51,602 bases of DNA from NCBI GenBank assembly GCA_947454705.1, contig CANGKZ010000037.1, positions 1 through 51,602 of the forward strand, written 5' to 3'. Below are positions 9,778 to 18,057 of this stretch, piece after piece (position 1 is the first letter of the stretch; every line of letters starts with the position of its first letter). The notes under the pieces were generated by a model. That model was not told where the DNA came from. It was given only the letters and a program-made list of their open reading frames with translations, and searched no databases. This DNA is from Verrucomicrobiota bacterium (GTDB taxonomy: Bacteria > Verrucomicrobiota > Verrucomicrobiia > Limisphaerales > UBA9464). A program made the translations under genes and the position numbers.

Positions 9778-11127
9778 ATGAGCGGAACCTTGCACAACTG
9801 CGCCGGAATGCGCCGCCGGGATTTCATCCAGGTGGGGCTGGGTGGGCTCATGGGCCTTGGGATGGCGGACCTCATGCGCCTCCAGGCAAAGACGGCCGCG
9901 ACGCCCGCCGCCGCTGCGGCCGCCGCCTCCGGCAAGCCGGTGAATTGCATCCTCATCTGGCTTGATGGCGGTCCGTCGCACTACGAGACCTTTGATCCGA
10001 AGCCGGACGCGCCGTCGGAAATCCGCGGCTCGTTCCAGACCATTTCCACAGCAGTGCCGGGAACGCGGTTCAGCGAGGCGGTTCCGGAGCTGGCCAAGAC
10101 GGCCGACAAATTCACCGTCCTGCGCTCGATCTGCCACAAGGATCCCAATCACGGCGGCGGGAACCATTACCTGATGACCGGTTCGCCGACGCCGGTGCCG
10201 GTGGCCTGCGGGGCGTTCGTCACCTTTCATCCGTCGTTCGGATCGGTCGTGGCCTGGAAGCGCGGCCAGCGCGAGGGGTTGCCGCCGTATGTCTCGATGC
10301 CGTCGGTGACGCGCAGTGGCGGACCCAATTTTCTCGGCGGGAACTGCTCGCCGTTCGTGATCGACGGTCAGCCGAACTCGGCCGATTTCCGCGTGCGCGA
10401 TGTGGTGCTGCCCTCGGACATCAGCGAAGGGCGCGCATCGAATCGTCGAACGCTCCGCGCCTCGCTCGACAGCATGAAGCGGTACACGGACCGCCTTGCC
10501 GAGGATCCGGCGGTCACCTTCGATCAGTACCTGCAGCAGGGCGTGGACCTCGTACTGTCGCCCAAGGCCCAGGCGGCGTTCGATCTCGGACGCGAGGATG
10601 CCAAGCTGCGCGAGCAGTACGGACGAAATGATTTTGCCCAGCGGTTGCTCATGGCGCGCCGGTTGGTGGAAGTGGGCGTGTCGTGGGTGACGGTGAATTA
10701 CGGCGGCTGGGACCATCACACGAAACTGTTCGAAGCCTACAAGGGCGACCACGTGAAGAACATGGATCGCGGCGTGGCGGCGCTGATTCGCGATCTGGAC
10801 CAGCGCGGTCTGCTCGACACGACGCTCGTGGTGTTGCTGGGCGAATTCGGCCGGACGCCAAAGGTGAACAAGGACGCGGGACGCGACCACTGGCCGCACG
10901 CGATGTCGATTCTCATGGCCGGGGCGGGATGCCCGCGCGGTGCCATCATCGGCGCCACCGATGCCAAGGGCTACGCGGCTTCGGAGAACGTGCATCGTCC
11001 CGAGGATTTCGCGGCGTCGCTGTACTTGAAGATGGGCATCGATCCCAACCAGGTGCTGCACACGAACACCGGACGTCCCGTTCCGCTGGTGAACAACGGC
11101 CGGCGCATCAAGGAACTCTTCGCCTGA
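9778..11127 (+). CDS. DUF1501 family protein, Tat-exported
   Basis: This 449-residue protein has a twin-arginine leader (RRRDFIQVG at residues 12-20 followed by a glycine-rich hydrophobic stretch). It shows the hallmarks of DUF1501: IWLDGGPSHYETFDPKP early in the mature part and GEFGRTPKVN with GRDHWP near the end. DUF1501 belongs to the alkaline phosphatase/sulfatase-like fold group, but its reaction is not established and the usual sulfatase CXPXR site is absent. It lies 118 bp after the WD40-PSD1 gene and 28 bp before the PPC-domain gene, so the three probably form one operon. The pairing with a haem protein points to a joint periplasmic role. Confidence 0.9.
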   Translation: MSGTLHNCAGMRRRDFIQVGLGGLMGLGMADLMRLQAKTAATPAAAAAAASGKPVNCILIWLDGGPSHYETFDPKPDAPSEIRGSFQTISTAVPGTRFSEAVPELAKTADKFTVLRSICHKDPNHGGGNHYLMTGSPTPVPVACGAFVTFHPSFGSVVAWKRGQREGLPPYVSMPSVTRSGGPNFLGGNCSPFVIDGQPNSADFRVRDVVLPSDISEGRASNRRTLRASLDSMKRYTDRLAEDPAVTFDQYLQQGVDLVLSPKAQAAFDLGREDAKLREQYGRNDFAQRLLMARRLVEVGVSWVTVNYGGWDHHTKLFEAYKGDHVKNMDRGVAALIRDLDQRGLLDTTLVVLLGEFGRTPKVNKDAGRDHWPHAMSILMAGAGCPRGAIIGATDAKGYAASENVHRPEDFAASLYLKMGIDPNQVLHTNTGRPVPLVNNGRRIKELFA

Positions 11128-11155
11128 TCGCAGCCTGCGGTCGCGACCTGCTGCC

Positions 11156-12889
11156 GTGAGTTCCCCTTCCCGAGTTTTTGCCTCGCTCGATCGACGCCGC
11201 GCGTCTGCATTCGGCGCGATCGTGGTGCTCACGGCATCCACGACCTTCATCGCTCGTTCGGCGGCCCCGGTGCTCGACCACCTGTTTCCGTCGGCCGTGC
11301 AATCCGGCGTCACCAACACTGTCACCCTGATCGGAAAGTTCGATCCCTGGCCTCCATTGCTGTGGGCCGATTCGCCGGGCTTCACCTTTCTTCCGGCAAC
11401 CAACGCATCGGACGTTCGCGTGGTCGTGTCGCCGGACGTGCGCCCAGGTCTGCACTGGGTTCGCGCCCATTCGCGCGACGGAGCCAGCAACCCACACTTG
11501 CTCGTCGTCACGCCGGATCGCCTCACGCTGGAGCAGGAACCGAACGACGACCTACAAAAGCCGCAATCCGTCTCCGTCCTCCCAGCCGTGGTGGAAGGAC
11601 GGCTGGAGAAATCGGGCGATGTGGATTCCTACGCGGTCCCGCTGAAACGCGGCGAGACGCTGGTGGCGTGGATCGATGCCTACACGCTGATGACCTCGAT
11701 GGATCAGGCGCTGCGGCTGGTCACCACCAGCAACGTTCAGATGGCATGGAATCACGACAGCGTGCGTTCATTTGATCCCTTGATGACCTGGACGGCGGAC
11801 CAGGATGGAACCTACGTGGTGCAGGTGTTTGGTTTCGCGTATCCGGCGGAATCCGAGGTCCGCTTCGCGGGAAGCCCCAAGGGCGTGTACCGCCTTCACT
11901 TGTCGAACGGTCCGGTCCTCCAACACACGCTCCCGCTCGGCGCACAACGCGGCGCGTCCACCTCCCTCGAACTGCGCGGTTGGAATTTGGGTACCCCACG
12001 TCCGGCGGTTTCATTTCAACCCACCGAACCAGAATGGATACGACCCGGTTTTGCTGAATTCCAGCCGGCAGGGTTCCGGGATGCGATCGAGATCCCGTTG
12101 GGGGACGGACTCGAGGGAATCGAATCCGAACCCAACGACACCCGGGATCAGGCCGGTGTGATTTCCATTCCGGGTGCCGTGTCGGGTGACCTGAATCGGC
12201 CCGGCGATGTGGACCGGTTTCGGTTCACCGCGAAGAAGGGCGAAGTTCTCGCGCTCGAAGTGCAGGCGGCGCGGTTGGGATTCCCGCTCGATGCGTGGCT
12301 GAAGGTGGAGGATGCCGCTGGGAAGGAACTCGTCCGGGTGGACGACACCGTGGGCGCCGATCCGAAGCTGGATTGGACCGCACCGCAGGACGGTTCGTTT
12401 TTCGCCGTAGTGGGAAATCTGGTCGGCAGCGGCGGGACCGATCTTCGGTACCGGCTTCAGTTGCGCCGTCCCACGCCGGCGCTGCAGGTCTCGCTGGCGG
12501 ATCACGCCTTCGCGGTGGAGCCGGGGAAGACCAATAATATCAAGGTCACCTTCGCGCGCACCCACGGGTTCAACTCCCCGTTGCGGATCCGGGCCGCCGG
12601 CTTGCCCACCGAGCTTATTGCCCCTCCAGTCGAGGCCGCAGCCGCCGCGGCCGATGCCACGCTGAAGGTGTTTGCCCCGACCAATGCTTCGCCGTTCAGC
12701 GGAGCGATTCAGATCATCGCCACCGAAACCGGCTCCGGCCGGGAACACACCGCCACGCATTCCCTCGCGAGCACTGGCGAGAACAACGGCGTTCCCCAGG
12801 GCTTCAGCCGGTTGCTGCGCGAACAGATCTCCCAAATTTGGTTCAACGTTCTTCCCTCGACCAATTCGGTCCCCAAACCGAAACCCTGA
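11156..12889 (+). CDS. Secreted protein with PPC (pre-peptidase C-terminal) domains
   Basis: A 577-residue protein starting at a GTG 28 bp after the DUF1501 stop. A hydrophobic signal (about residues 17-37) is followed by an IPT-like region, then two PPC-type beta-sandwich domains marked by EQEPNDD...GDVDSYAV (about 125-245) and ESEPNDT...GDVDRFRF (about 322-440), each ending in a DGTY/DGSF turn. PPC domains are found on secreted enzymes and surface proteins of this phylum and are thought to bind or present; no catalytic domain is visible. Its position makes it the third member of the first cytochrome module. Confidence 0.85.
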   Translation: MSSPSRVFASLDRRRASAFGAIVVLTASTTFIARSAAPVLDHLFPSAVQSGVTNTVTLIGKFDPWPPLLWADSPGFTFLPATNASDVRVVVSPDVRPGLHWVRAHSRDGASNPHLLVVTPDRLTLEQEPNDDLQKPQSVSVLPAVVEGRLEKSGDVDSYAVPLKRGETLVAWIDAYTLMTSMDQALRLVTTSNVQMAWNHDSVRSFDPLMTWTADQDGTYVVQVFGFAYPAESEVRFAGSPKGVYRLHLSNGPVLQHTLPLGAQRGASTSLELRGWNLGTPRPAVSFQPTEPEWIRPGFAEFQPAGFRDAIEIPLGDGLEGIESEPNDTRDQAGVISIPGAVSGDLNRPGDVDRFRFTAKKGEVLALEVQAARLGFPLDAWLKVEDAAGKELVRVDDTVGADPKLDWTAPQDGSFFAVVGNLVGSGGTDLRYRLQLRRPTPALQVSLADHAFAVEPGKTNNIKVTFARTHGFNSPLRIRAAGLPTELIAPPVEAAAAAADATLKVFAPTNASPFSGAIQIIATETGSGREHTATHSLASTGENNGVPQGFSRLLREQISQIWFNVLPSTNSVPKPKP

Positions 12890-12932
12890 GCCGACGTCCC
12901 CTCCGGACCTCCGCACCGGATGCGCATCCGGG

Positions 12933-12996
12933 AATGGCCCGGGCTGCAGCCCTGGGTATCAAGTTTGATTCAGCCGGGCCCCGGCGGGGCGACAGA
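12933..12996 (-). repeat. REP-like hairpin element, reverse copy
   Basis: Reading the minus strand gives tctgtcgccccgccgggg at one end and the hairpin ccagggctgcagcccggg at the other, matching the copies at 1847 and 5489 with substitutions. It follows the PPC gene and might act as a transcript end, but there is no T-run. Confidence 0.5.
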
Positions 12997-13170
12997 GTCT
13001 TCCTACGCTTCGCCGCCCCTACCACCCTTAGGAACACCTCCTACCCAACATCGGGGCGTCCCAAGGCAATGGGGTGTTGTCCGAAAGGTGTAGTGCACCG
13101 TATTTGATACGTGCGCCTACAATCTTGGCTGGAATTCTCCAAGTTCCACTTCCGAGAAGCGGTGCCCGAC

Positions 13171-14064
13171 ATGACCAAATCCAATCGCCTCCGAATCGCT
13201 CCTTCCTTCCCCGAAGGCAGAATCCTGTCGATCGCTGCGATCCTTGCGGCTGCTGCAGCGACGCCGGCGTGGGCCGTTTACATTGGCGGAGCGGTCACTC
13301 CGGGCGCGGTGATGGACAACACTGCGATCAAGATCGAGCTCAAGAGCTACAGCTCCAGCGGGACGCTTCCTGTCGGGTATGTGTACGGCGTGGCTTACGT
13401 CGCTCCCGATGCGAACTGGGCGACCACTGGTGCCCTCGACGTTTCTTTCCAGCTTTTTAATCCGGGCAACCCGCCGCTGACCAGCGGCGCTCCGAAGCTC
13501 AAGGCGGCGGACGGCATCCAGTTCGTAATCAGTCCCACGACCACGGGAACGGTTTACACGTCCACCACCACGTCGGCGCTCACCACCTTTTCCATTTCCT
13601 ACCTGGGCTCAACTCTGGTCAGCAAGACCACGACCGTTCCGATCAGCACGACTGGCTCCGGCAATTACATCAGTGGTGGAACCTACGGGGGCACGGGCGG
13701 AGGTCCGTCCAGCGGTTTCACCTACCAGGCGATCGCTACTGCTGATTTGACCGCTCCGGCAGCCCCTTCCGTTGCGAACGCCCCCGGCGACATCGTGAAC
13801 TGGGTGATCACGCCGAACGCGGGCAAAATGTACGTCAGCGATTTCTACAAGACCGCGACGGCCTCCGGCGGCATCGAGATGGGCATTCATTACATCGGTG
13901 TGAACGGCACCTCGTCGTACTTCGGTTCGACTCCCGCCGACGTGACCTACGCGGTTCCTGAACCCAGCACCTGGGCGGCGCTCGCCGGACTCGGTGCGTT
14001 CGTGGGCTGGGAATTCCGCTCCCGCCGCAACCGCGGCAATCGCAGCACCGGTTCGCAGGGTTGA
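13171..14064 (+). CDS. PEP-CTERM sorting domain protein
   Basis: The ATG at 13171 gives 297 residues; an in-frame upstream start at 13111 adds 20 residues with no signal character. The protein has an N-terminal signal (hydrophobic run ending TPAWAVY), a low-complexity Ser/Thr/Gly-rich body with no known domain, and at the C-terminus the PEP-CTERM signature: VPEPSTW, a hydrophobic helix, then the basic tail RSRRNR. This tail is the sorting signal cut by exosortase (EpsH family) on the way to the cell surface or extracellular matrix. No exosortase gene lies in the window. It converges with the PA14 gene at 14322. Confidence 0.9.
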   Translation: MTKSNRLRIAPSFPEGRILSIAAILAAAAATPAWAVYIGGAVTPGAVMDNTAIKIELKSYSSSGTLPVGYVYGVAYVAPDANWATTGALDVSFQLFNPGNPPLTSGAPKLKAADGIQFVISPTTTGTVYTSTTTSALTTFSISYLGSTLVSKTTTVPISTTGSGNYISGGTYGGTGGGPSSGFTYQAIATADLTAPAAPSVANAPGDIVNWVITPNAGKMYVSDFYKTATASGGIEMGIHYIGVNGTSSYFGSTPADVTYAVPEPSTWAALAGLGAFVGWEFRSRRNRGNRSTGSQG

Positions 14065-14222
14065 TCGGGCTTCGGTTCGCTTCTTCTTCCGGCGTCCGTT
14101 TTCGGCGCCGTATTCAGTTCCGTCTCCTTGTTTCGCTTCACCGGGTTGAACGTTCGTTCATCCCCTCGCGCCTTCATGCATCGGCTTCAGGTGAGCCCCA
14201 AATAAACGCAGGATGCGAACCG

Positions 14223-14264
14223 AGAAAAATCCCCGACCACGGGCGCAAACCCATGATCGGGGAC
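14223..14264 (-). terminator. Rho-independent terminator for the second PA14 gene
   Basis: On the minus strand, tccccgatca pairs with tggtcgggga (10 positions, one G-T pair) across a loop of about 14 bases, and is followed at once by tttttctcg. It lies about 58 bp past the stop of the minus-strand gene ending at 14322. Confidence 0.7.
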
Positions 14265-14321
14265 GTGGCAACAATCGGAAGTGAACCAACCGATTGAAAG
14301 GCACTCGCGGGCGACCGGCGA

Positions 14322-17300
14322 CTAGCGACTGATGCGGTAGTACTTGTTGCCCGCGCCGAAGGTTACGGCCGCGGGATTCGCCGTTCCCACATTGGTCCAG
14401 ACAGCTCCGGCACCGACCGCGGAGGATTCCTGCAGGGTTCCACCGGCCGGAGTCCACGAAATCGAGGCTCCATTCGCCGTGCGCGTGATCGCGAGGACGG
14501 GGTCCGCCGGCGTCACCACCGTGCCGCTTCCGGCAAAGAAGGTACCGACGAGTTCGGCTCCGAACACCACATCCGAGCTGTTGCTGCTGCTCTGGTGGAC
14601 TTCCACCATCATGACGTTGTCGCCGTTGACCAGGCTCGCGGGGGAGATGTCGAACGGTCCTTCGAAGGCGTTCTCGTGACCGCTGGCAAGGGTGGTGGCG
14701 TCAATCACCGCATCGGCCGCAAAGCCAAACCGGTGAACCTCCACGCCATTGAGGTAGAACACCGCGCCGTCATCCACCGCGTGACGCAGCTTCAACTTGG
14801 CGGTGTCGAGATCGCCCGAGAAGTTGAAGTGGTTTCGGAAATAGAACGTGGTGACGTACACATTGTCGTCGTTGAACCGGCTGATCGCCGTGCGAATCGG
14901 CTCAACAACCGCGGTGGTTTCATCCGCGATCAACGCCTTGCCCTGAGGCCAGGTGGAGTCGTTGTACTTCACCTGACGCCACTCGCTGCCGAGGTCCCGA
15001 CCGCTCCGGTCGTAACGCCAGGAAGAGTCGAAGGCGAATAGAGTTTCCGTCACCGCAGGCACGGTGGCGATCAGCTCCATGCCGAAAACCACATCCGAGC
15101 TATTGCTGCTGCTCTGGTGCACTTCCACTTCCAGCACGTTGTCGCCGGTGACCAGATTTGCGGTGGAGATGTCGAACGGTCCCTCGAAGGCGTTCTCGTG
15201 GCCGGAGGCCAGCGTGGTGGCGTCGATCACGGCATCGGCCGCAAAGCCGAACCGGTGGATTTCAACGCCGTTGAGGTAGAACACAGCCCCGTCATCCACC
15301 GCGTGGCGCAGCGCGAGCTTGGTGGCCGGACTGACCGGTCCCGCAAAGTTGAAGTGCGTACGGAAGTAGAAGGTGGTGACGTACACATTGTCGTCATTGA
15401 AGCGGCTGATCGGCGTGCGGATGGGTTCCACGACGGCCGTGGTTTCATCGGCGATCAACGTCTTGCCCTGCGGCCAGGTGCTGTCGTCGTAGGAGTTCTT
15501 GCGCCATTCCGTGCCCAGATCGCGACCCGACCGGTCGTAGCGCCAGTTGGAATCAAAGGCGATGAGGGAAACCTGCTTCTTGAGTCCACCCACCGAGATG
15601 GTGCTGAAGGCGGAGTCGGTGGTGAGGCCCGCGCTGTCCGTGGCTCGGACGAAGAACTTGTGGGCATCCTCCTTCAATCCGCTGAGCGAGATCGTGTACG
15701 GAGCCGCGGTCGCCTCGCCCACCTTGGTGGTGAGTTCGAAGAATTCCACCTTGGTGATGGTCTTGCCGGGGGCCGCAGTGGCGGTCGCGGTGAGCGTCAG
15801 CGTGGCACCCACTTCCACCGAGCTGCCATTGGCCGGGCTCGAGATGGCCACCGTCGGCGCCGTGAAGGTGCCCGGGGCCGCAAGCGTGGAGAGCACGGTG
15901 CCCGGAATGTATCCCAGACCCTTGGCCGGACTCGTGTCGCCGACTTTGCGCCAGGCCACATCGAGGTAGTCGTCGCCCGTGCCTTCCTTGAGCAGGGCAT
16001 AGATCGCGTAGCGCTTGCCCCCGACCAGGGATTGCGGAGCGGAGGTGGCTTCGTTCACGCCGGGTTCCTGGAACGGATCGTTCGTGGCCGTGGAGCGCGC
16101 GATGGACACGGCGTTCGATGCCTTGTCGTCCGCGCTGAGGAACAGCTCGGATTGATCATCGGCCCGGAGGAAGAACTCGTAGTTGCCGGTCTCCGTCGGG
16201 GTGATGTAGCCCGAGAGTCGCGCGCCGTAGGTGTCATAAACGCCCGAAGGGGTGGCTAGACGCGAACTGAACTGGGGCGCGTAGAGCACCAGGTCCGGGG
16301 TGTTGGCCTGATAGGCGGGGGAATCGAGGAGATCCTGCACCGCGGTTCCGGTGATGTTGAAGAAATACTCCACCTTCACGCCGCCCGCGATGACCGAGAA
16401 GGCCGGGAAGCTCTTCTTGGTGTCGGCCGCCGTCTTCACGCCGGCGGTGTCCACGACGTCCTTCACGGTGAGCGTGTAGGTTGTGCCAGAGGTCTGGGTG
16501 CTAGTGGCCAGACGCACGCGCGTCGGACTCACCACCGTGACGCCCGATACGGTCAGGCCGTTGTCGAAGCTGTAATTCGCCGCCGCACCGGCCGAGGCCG
16601 CAGTGACCGCTTCCGAGAAGTCCACGGTCACGGCGTTGAAGGTGTCGCTTCCGACCACGTTGACGAGCTTCGGCGGGGTGACATCGGCGGTCACGGTCAG
16701 CGTGACTTCCGCACTGTTGGTCACCGCCCCCGGGATCGACAATTGGGCGCTGATCTTCGCGTTGGCATCGGTCGGGAGCAGAGGTCCCAGGGTGAGGCTG
16801 GAGCCGATGGCCCCGGGGATCTTCGCCCCGTTCTTGAGCCACTGCACCACCAGGGGAGACGCCGTGCTCGTCGCTTCAATGCTGAAGGTGACGCTGTCAT
16901 TCACCGCCGCTGTCGCGGCCGCCGGCTGCTTCGTGATCCCGATGGATCCCGCCGCGGGAACGCTCACTGAAAGGAACGATCCGGGAATGGGCTTCAAATT
17001 GGCCGCGGCCGTGGCGTCACCGACTTTTCGCCATGCGACCTGTGCAAAGTCTCCGCCGCCGCCTTCCTTGTAGAGCACCTGGATGGCGTAGCTCTTGCCG
17101 GCCACGAGACTCTTCGGAGCGGTGGTGCGGACATCGCCCGTTTCCATGAAGGCGTTGCAGCAGCCGGTTTCCTCGGCCTCCATCGCCAGATTCGACACCT
17201 TGTCGTCCGGGCTCAGGAACAGCTGCGACGCATCATCGCTGCGCAGGAAGAATTCATAATCCCCCGACTGCGTGGGCGTGACAAAGCCGGTGATACGCCC

Positions 17301-17555
17301 GCCGAAATTCTCATGAATGTCGGTGGGATAGACCGTCCGCGAATCAAACGAAGTCAGATACAACACCTCGTCCGGTTTGTTTCCGGTGTACTTCGCATCG
17401 TCCAGGAGCCCCTGGATCGCAGTTCCAGTGATCGAATTGAACGCCTCGAACTTGAGGAATCCGGGAACCTGAATCGACTGGGCCTGCAGCGTCCAAGCGG
17501 CAGAACCCGCCAGACACGCCGCCAGGGCGGCCGCGTAACGGAATGGTTTTATCAT
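14322..17555 (-). CDS. Secreted PA14/Ig-like protein with tandem 174-residue repeat
   Basis: The start is set at the ATG at 17555, giving 1077 residues with a clear signal peptide (MIKPFRYAAALAACLAG onward, cut near LQAQS); the open frame upstream lacks signal character. Domains: PA14-like (about 28-205, with EETGCCNAF), Ig-like (210-295), SbsA/Big_5-like (295-390, VDFSEAVTAAS), a second PA14-like (392-560), a bacterial Ig domain (565-655, SSPANGSSVEVG), then two nearly identical galactose-binding-like units of 174 residues (WRYDRSGRDLG, NVYVTTFYFR, LRHAVDDGAVFYLNG), and a C-terminal module ending KYYRISR shared with the 2213-5113 protein. A secreted glycan-binding or surface protein is inferred; no enzyme core is seen. 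Confidence 0.85.
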   Translation of the reverse strand: MIKPFRYAAALAACLAGSAAWTLQAQSIQVPGFLKFEAFNSITGTAIQGLLDDAKYTGNKPDEVLYLTSFDSRTVYPTDIHENFGGRITGFVTPTQSGDYEFFLRSDDASQLFLSPDDKVSNLAMEAEETGCCNAFMETGDVRTTAPKSLVAGKSYAIQVLYKEGGGGDFAQVAWRKVGDATAAANLKPIPGSFLSVSVPAAGSIGITKQPAAATAAVNDSVTFSIEATSTASPLVVQWLKNGAKIPGAIGSSLTLGPLLPTDANAKISAQLSIPGAVTNSAEVTLTVTADVTPPKLVNVVGSDTFNAVTVDFSEAVTAASAGAAANYSFDNGLTVSGVTVVSPTRVRLATSTQTSGTTYTLTVKDVVDTAGVKTAADTKKSFPAFSVIAGGVKVEYFFNITGTAVQDLLDSPAYQANTPDLVLYAPQFSSRLATPSGVYDTYGARLSGYITPTETGNYEFFLRADDQSELFLSADDKASNAVSIARSTATNDPFQEPGVNEATSAPQSLVGGKRYAIYALLKEGTGDDYLDVAWRKVGDTSPAKGLGYIPGTVLSTLAAPGTFTAPTVAISSPANGSSVEVGATLTLTATATAAPGKTITKVEFFELTTKVGEATAAPYTISLSGLKEDAHKFFVRATDSAGLTTDSAFSTISVGGLKKQVSLIAFDSNWRYDRSGRDLGTEWRKNSYDDSTWPQGKTLIADETTAVVEPIRTPISRFNDDNVYVTTFYFRTHFNFAGPVSPATKLALRHAVDDGAVFYLNGVEIHRFGFAADAVIDATTLASGHENAFEGPFDISTANLVTGDNVLEVEVHQSSSNSSDVVFGMELIATVPAVTETLFAFDSSWRYDRSGRDLGSEWRQVKYNDSTWPQGKALIADETTAVVEPIRTAISRFNDDNVYVTTFYFRNHFNFSGDLDTAKLKLRHAVDDGAVFYLNGVEVHRFGFAADAVIDATTLASGHENAFEGPFDISPASLVNGDNVMMVEVHQSSSNSSDVVFGAELVGTFFAGSGTVVTPADPVLAITRTANGASISWTPAGGTLQESSAVGAGAVWTNVGTANPAAVTFGAGNKYYRISR
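14530..15575 (-). repeat. Tandem in-gene duplication, two units of 522 bp
   Basis: Two adjacent stretches inside the PA14 gene match with an offset of exactly 522 bp (for example ttctcgtg at 14671 and 15193). Each unit encodes 174 residues, and the two protein copies differ at only a small share of positions. The high DNA match suggests a recent duplication or ongoing gene conversion. Confidence 0.8.
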
Positions 17556-18057
17556 GGGATGGGGTTGGGGGTTGTGTTTGGGGACACTTCGGCCTGTGAG
17601 GGCCAAAAATGGATCTTCTCCCGGGTAGGGAGGAGGGACTGGGGATTCGCTGCTAAGAAACCACCGGGCCGGGAAACGAATCAACAGTTTTCAGACATGA
17701 CCATCATTTTTCGGACTTATAAGTCGGCCGGGAGACGCGGCAGCGCCGGATTTGGGCGACGGGTTTCCTACACGTTTGAAGTACCGCGTTTACACGGTGC
17801 TACTGTTGGACTCGGGCCATCGAACGGTTGGAAATCAACCGGCAGCGTCCCTCGAGGCACGCATCCCCGAACCGTCTGGAGACGGGACTCCATACGAATG
17901 AGAAAACCCTCGCGGAAGCGTCGGATTCCCCTTCAACGCTTCAACTTTTCAACCCTTCAACTGCCGCTTCTCGGTTTCCCCCTTCAATCCGGGCGATCTC
18001 CAATTGCCCCGAGTGCGGGGTTGTCGACATGCCGAAAGTCTGGGTAGCTTCGCCCAG
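17556..18057. other. Gene-free divergent region
   Basis: This gap separates the second PA14 gene (minus) and the DUF1592-type gene (plus). It holds an AT-richer stretch (about 17640-17730) with the 12-bp perfect palindrome gacttataagtc at 17714-17725, the second copy of the 124-bp element (17774-17895) and a ttcaaccc run (17928-17962). Promoters for both genes should be here, but I could not place them. Confidence 0.5.
17774..17895 (+). repeat. 122-bp element with terminal inverted repeats, copy 2
   Basis: Same order as the copies at 257 and 27015: a left end (gtttgaagt) with ccgcgtttacacgg, a central spacer, then the intact-looking right part accgtctggagacggg and the end actccatac. The left terminal repeat has drifted from gtatggagt. 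It lies upstream of the DUF1592-type gene. Confidence 0.7.

Noticed and set aside
9649-11526. Long minus-strand open frame of 625 codons opposite the DUF1501 gene
   Set aside because: It is antisense to a clear Tat-exported DUF1501 gene. Its sequence is rich in Arg/His/Gly, with no domain or signal, as expected for a GC-rich shadow frame.
13077-13123. Possible sigma-70 boxes before the PEP-CTERM gene
   Set aside because: A ttgtcc and a tacaat occur, but no pair has a proper spacing, so I do not call a promoter.
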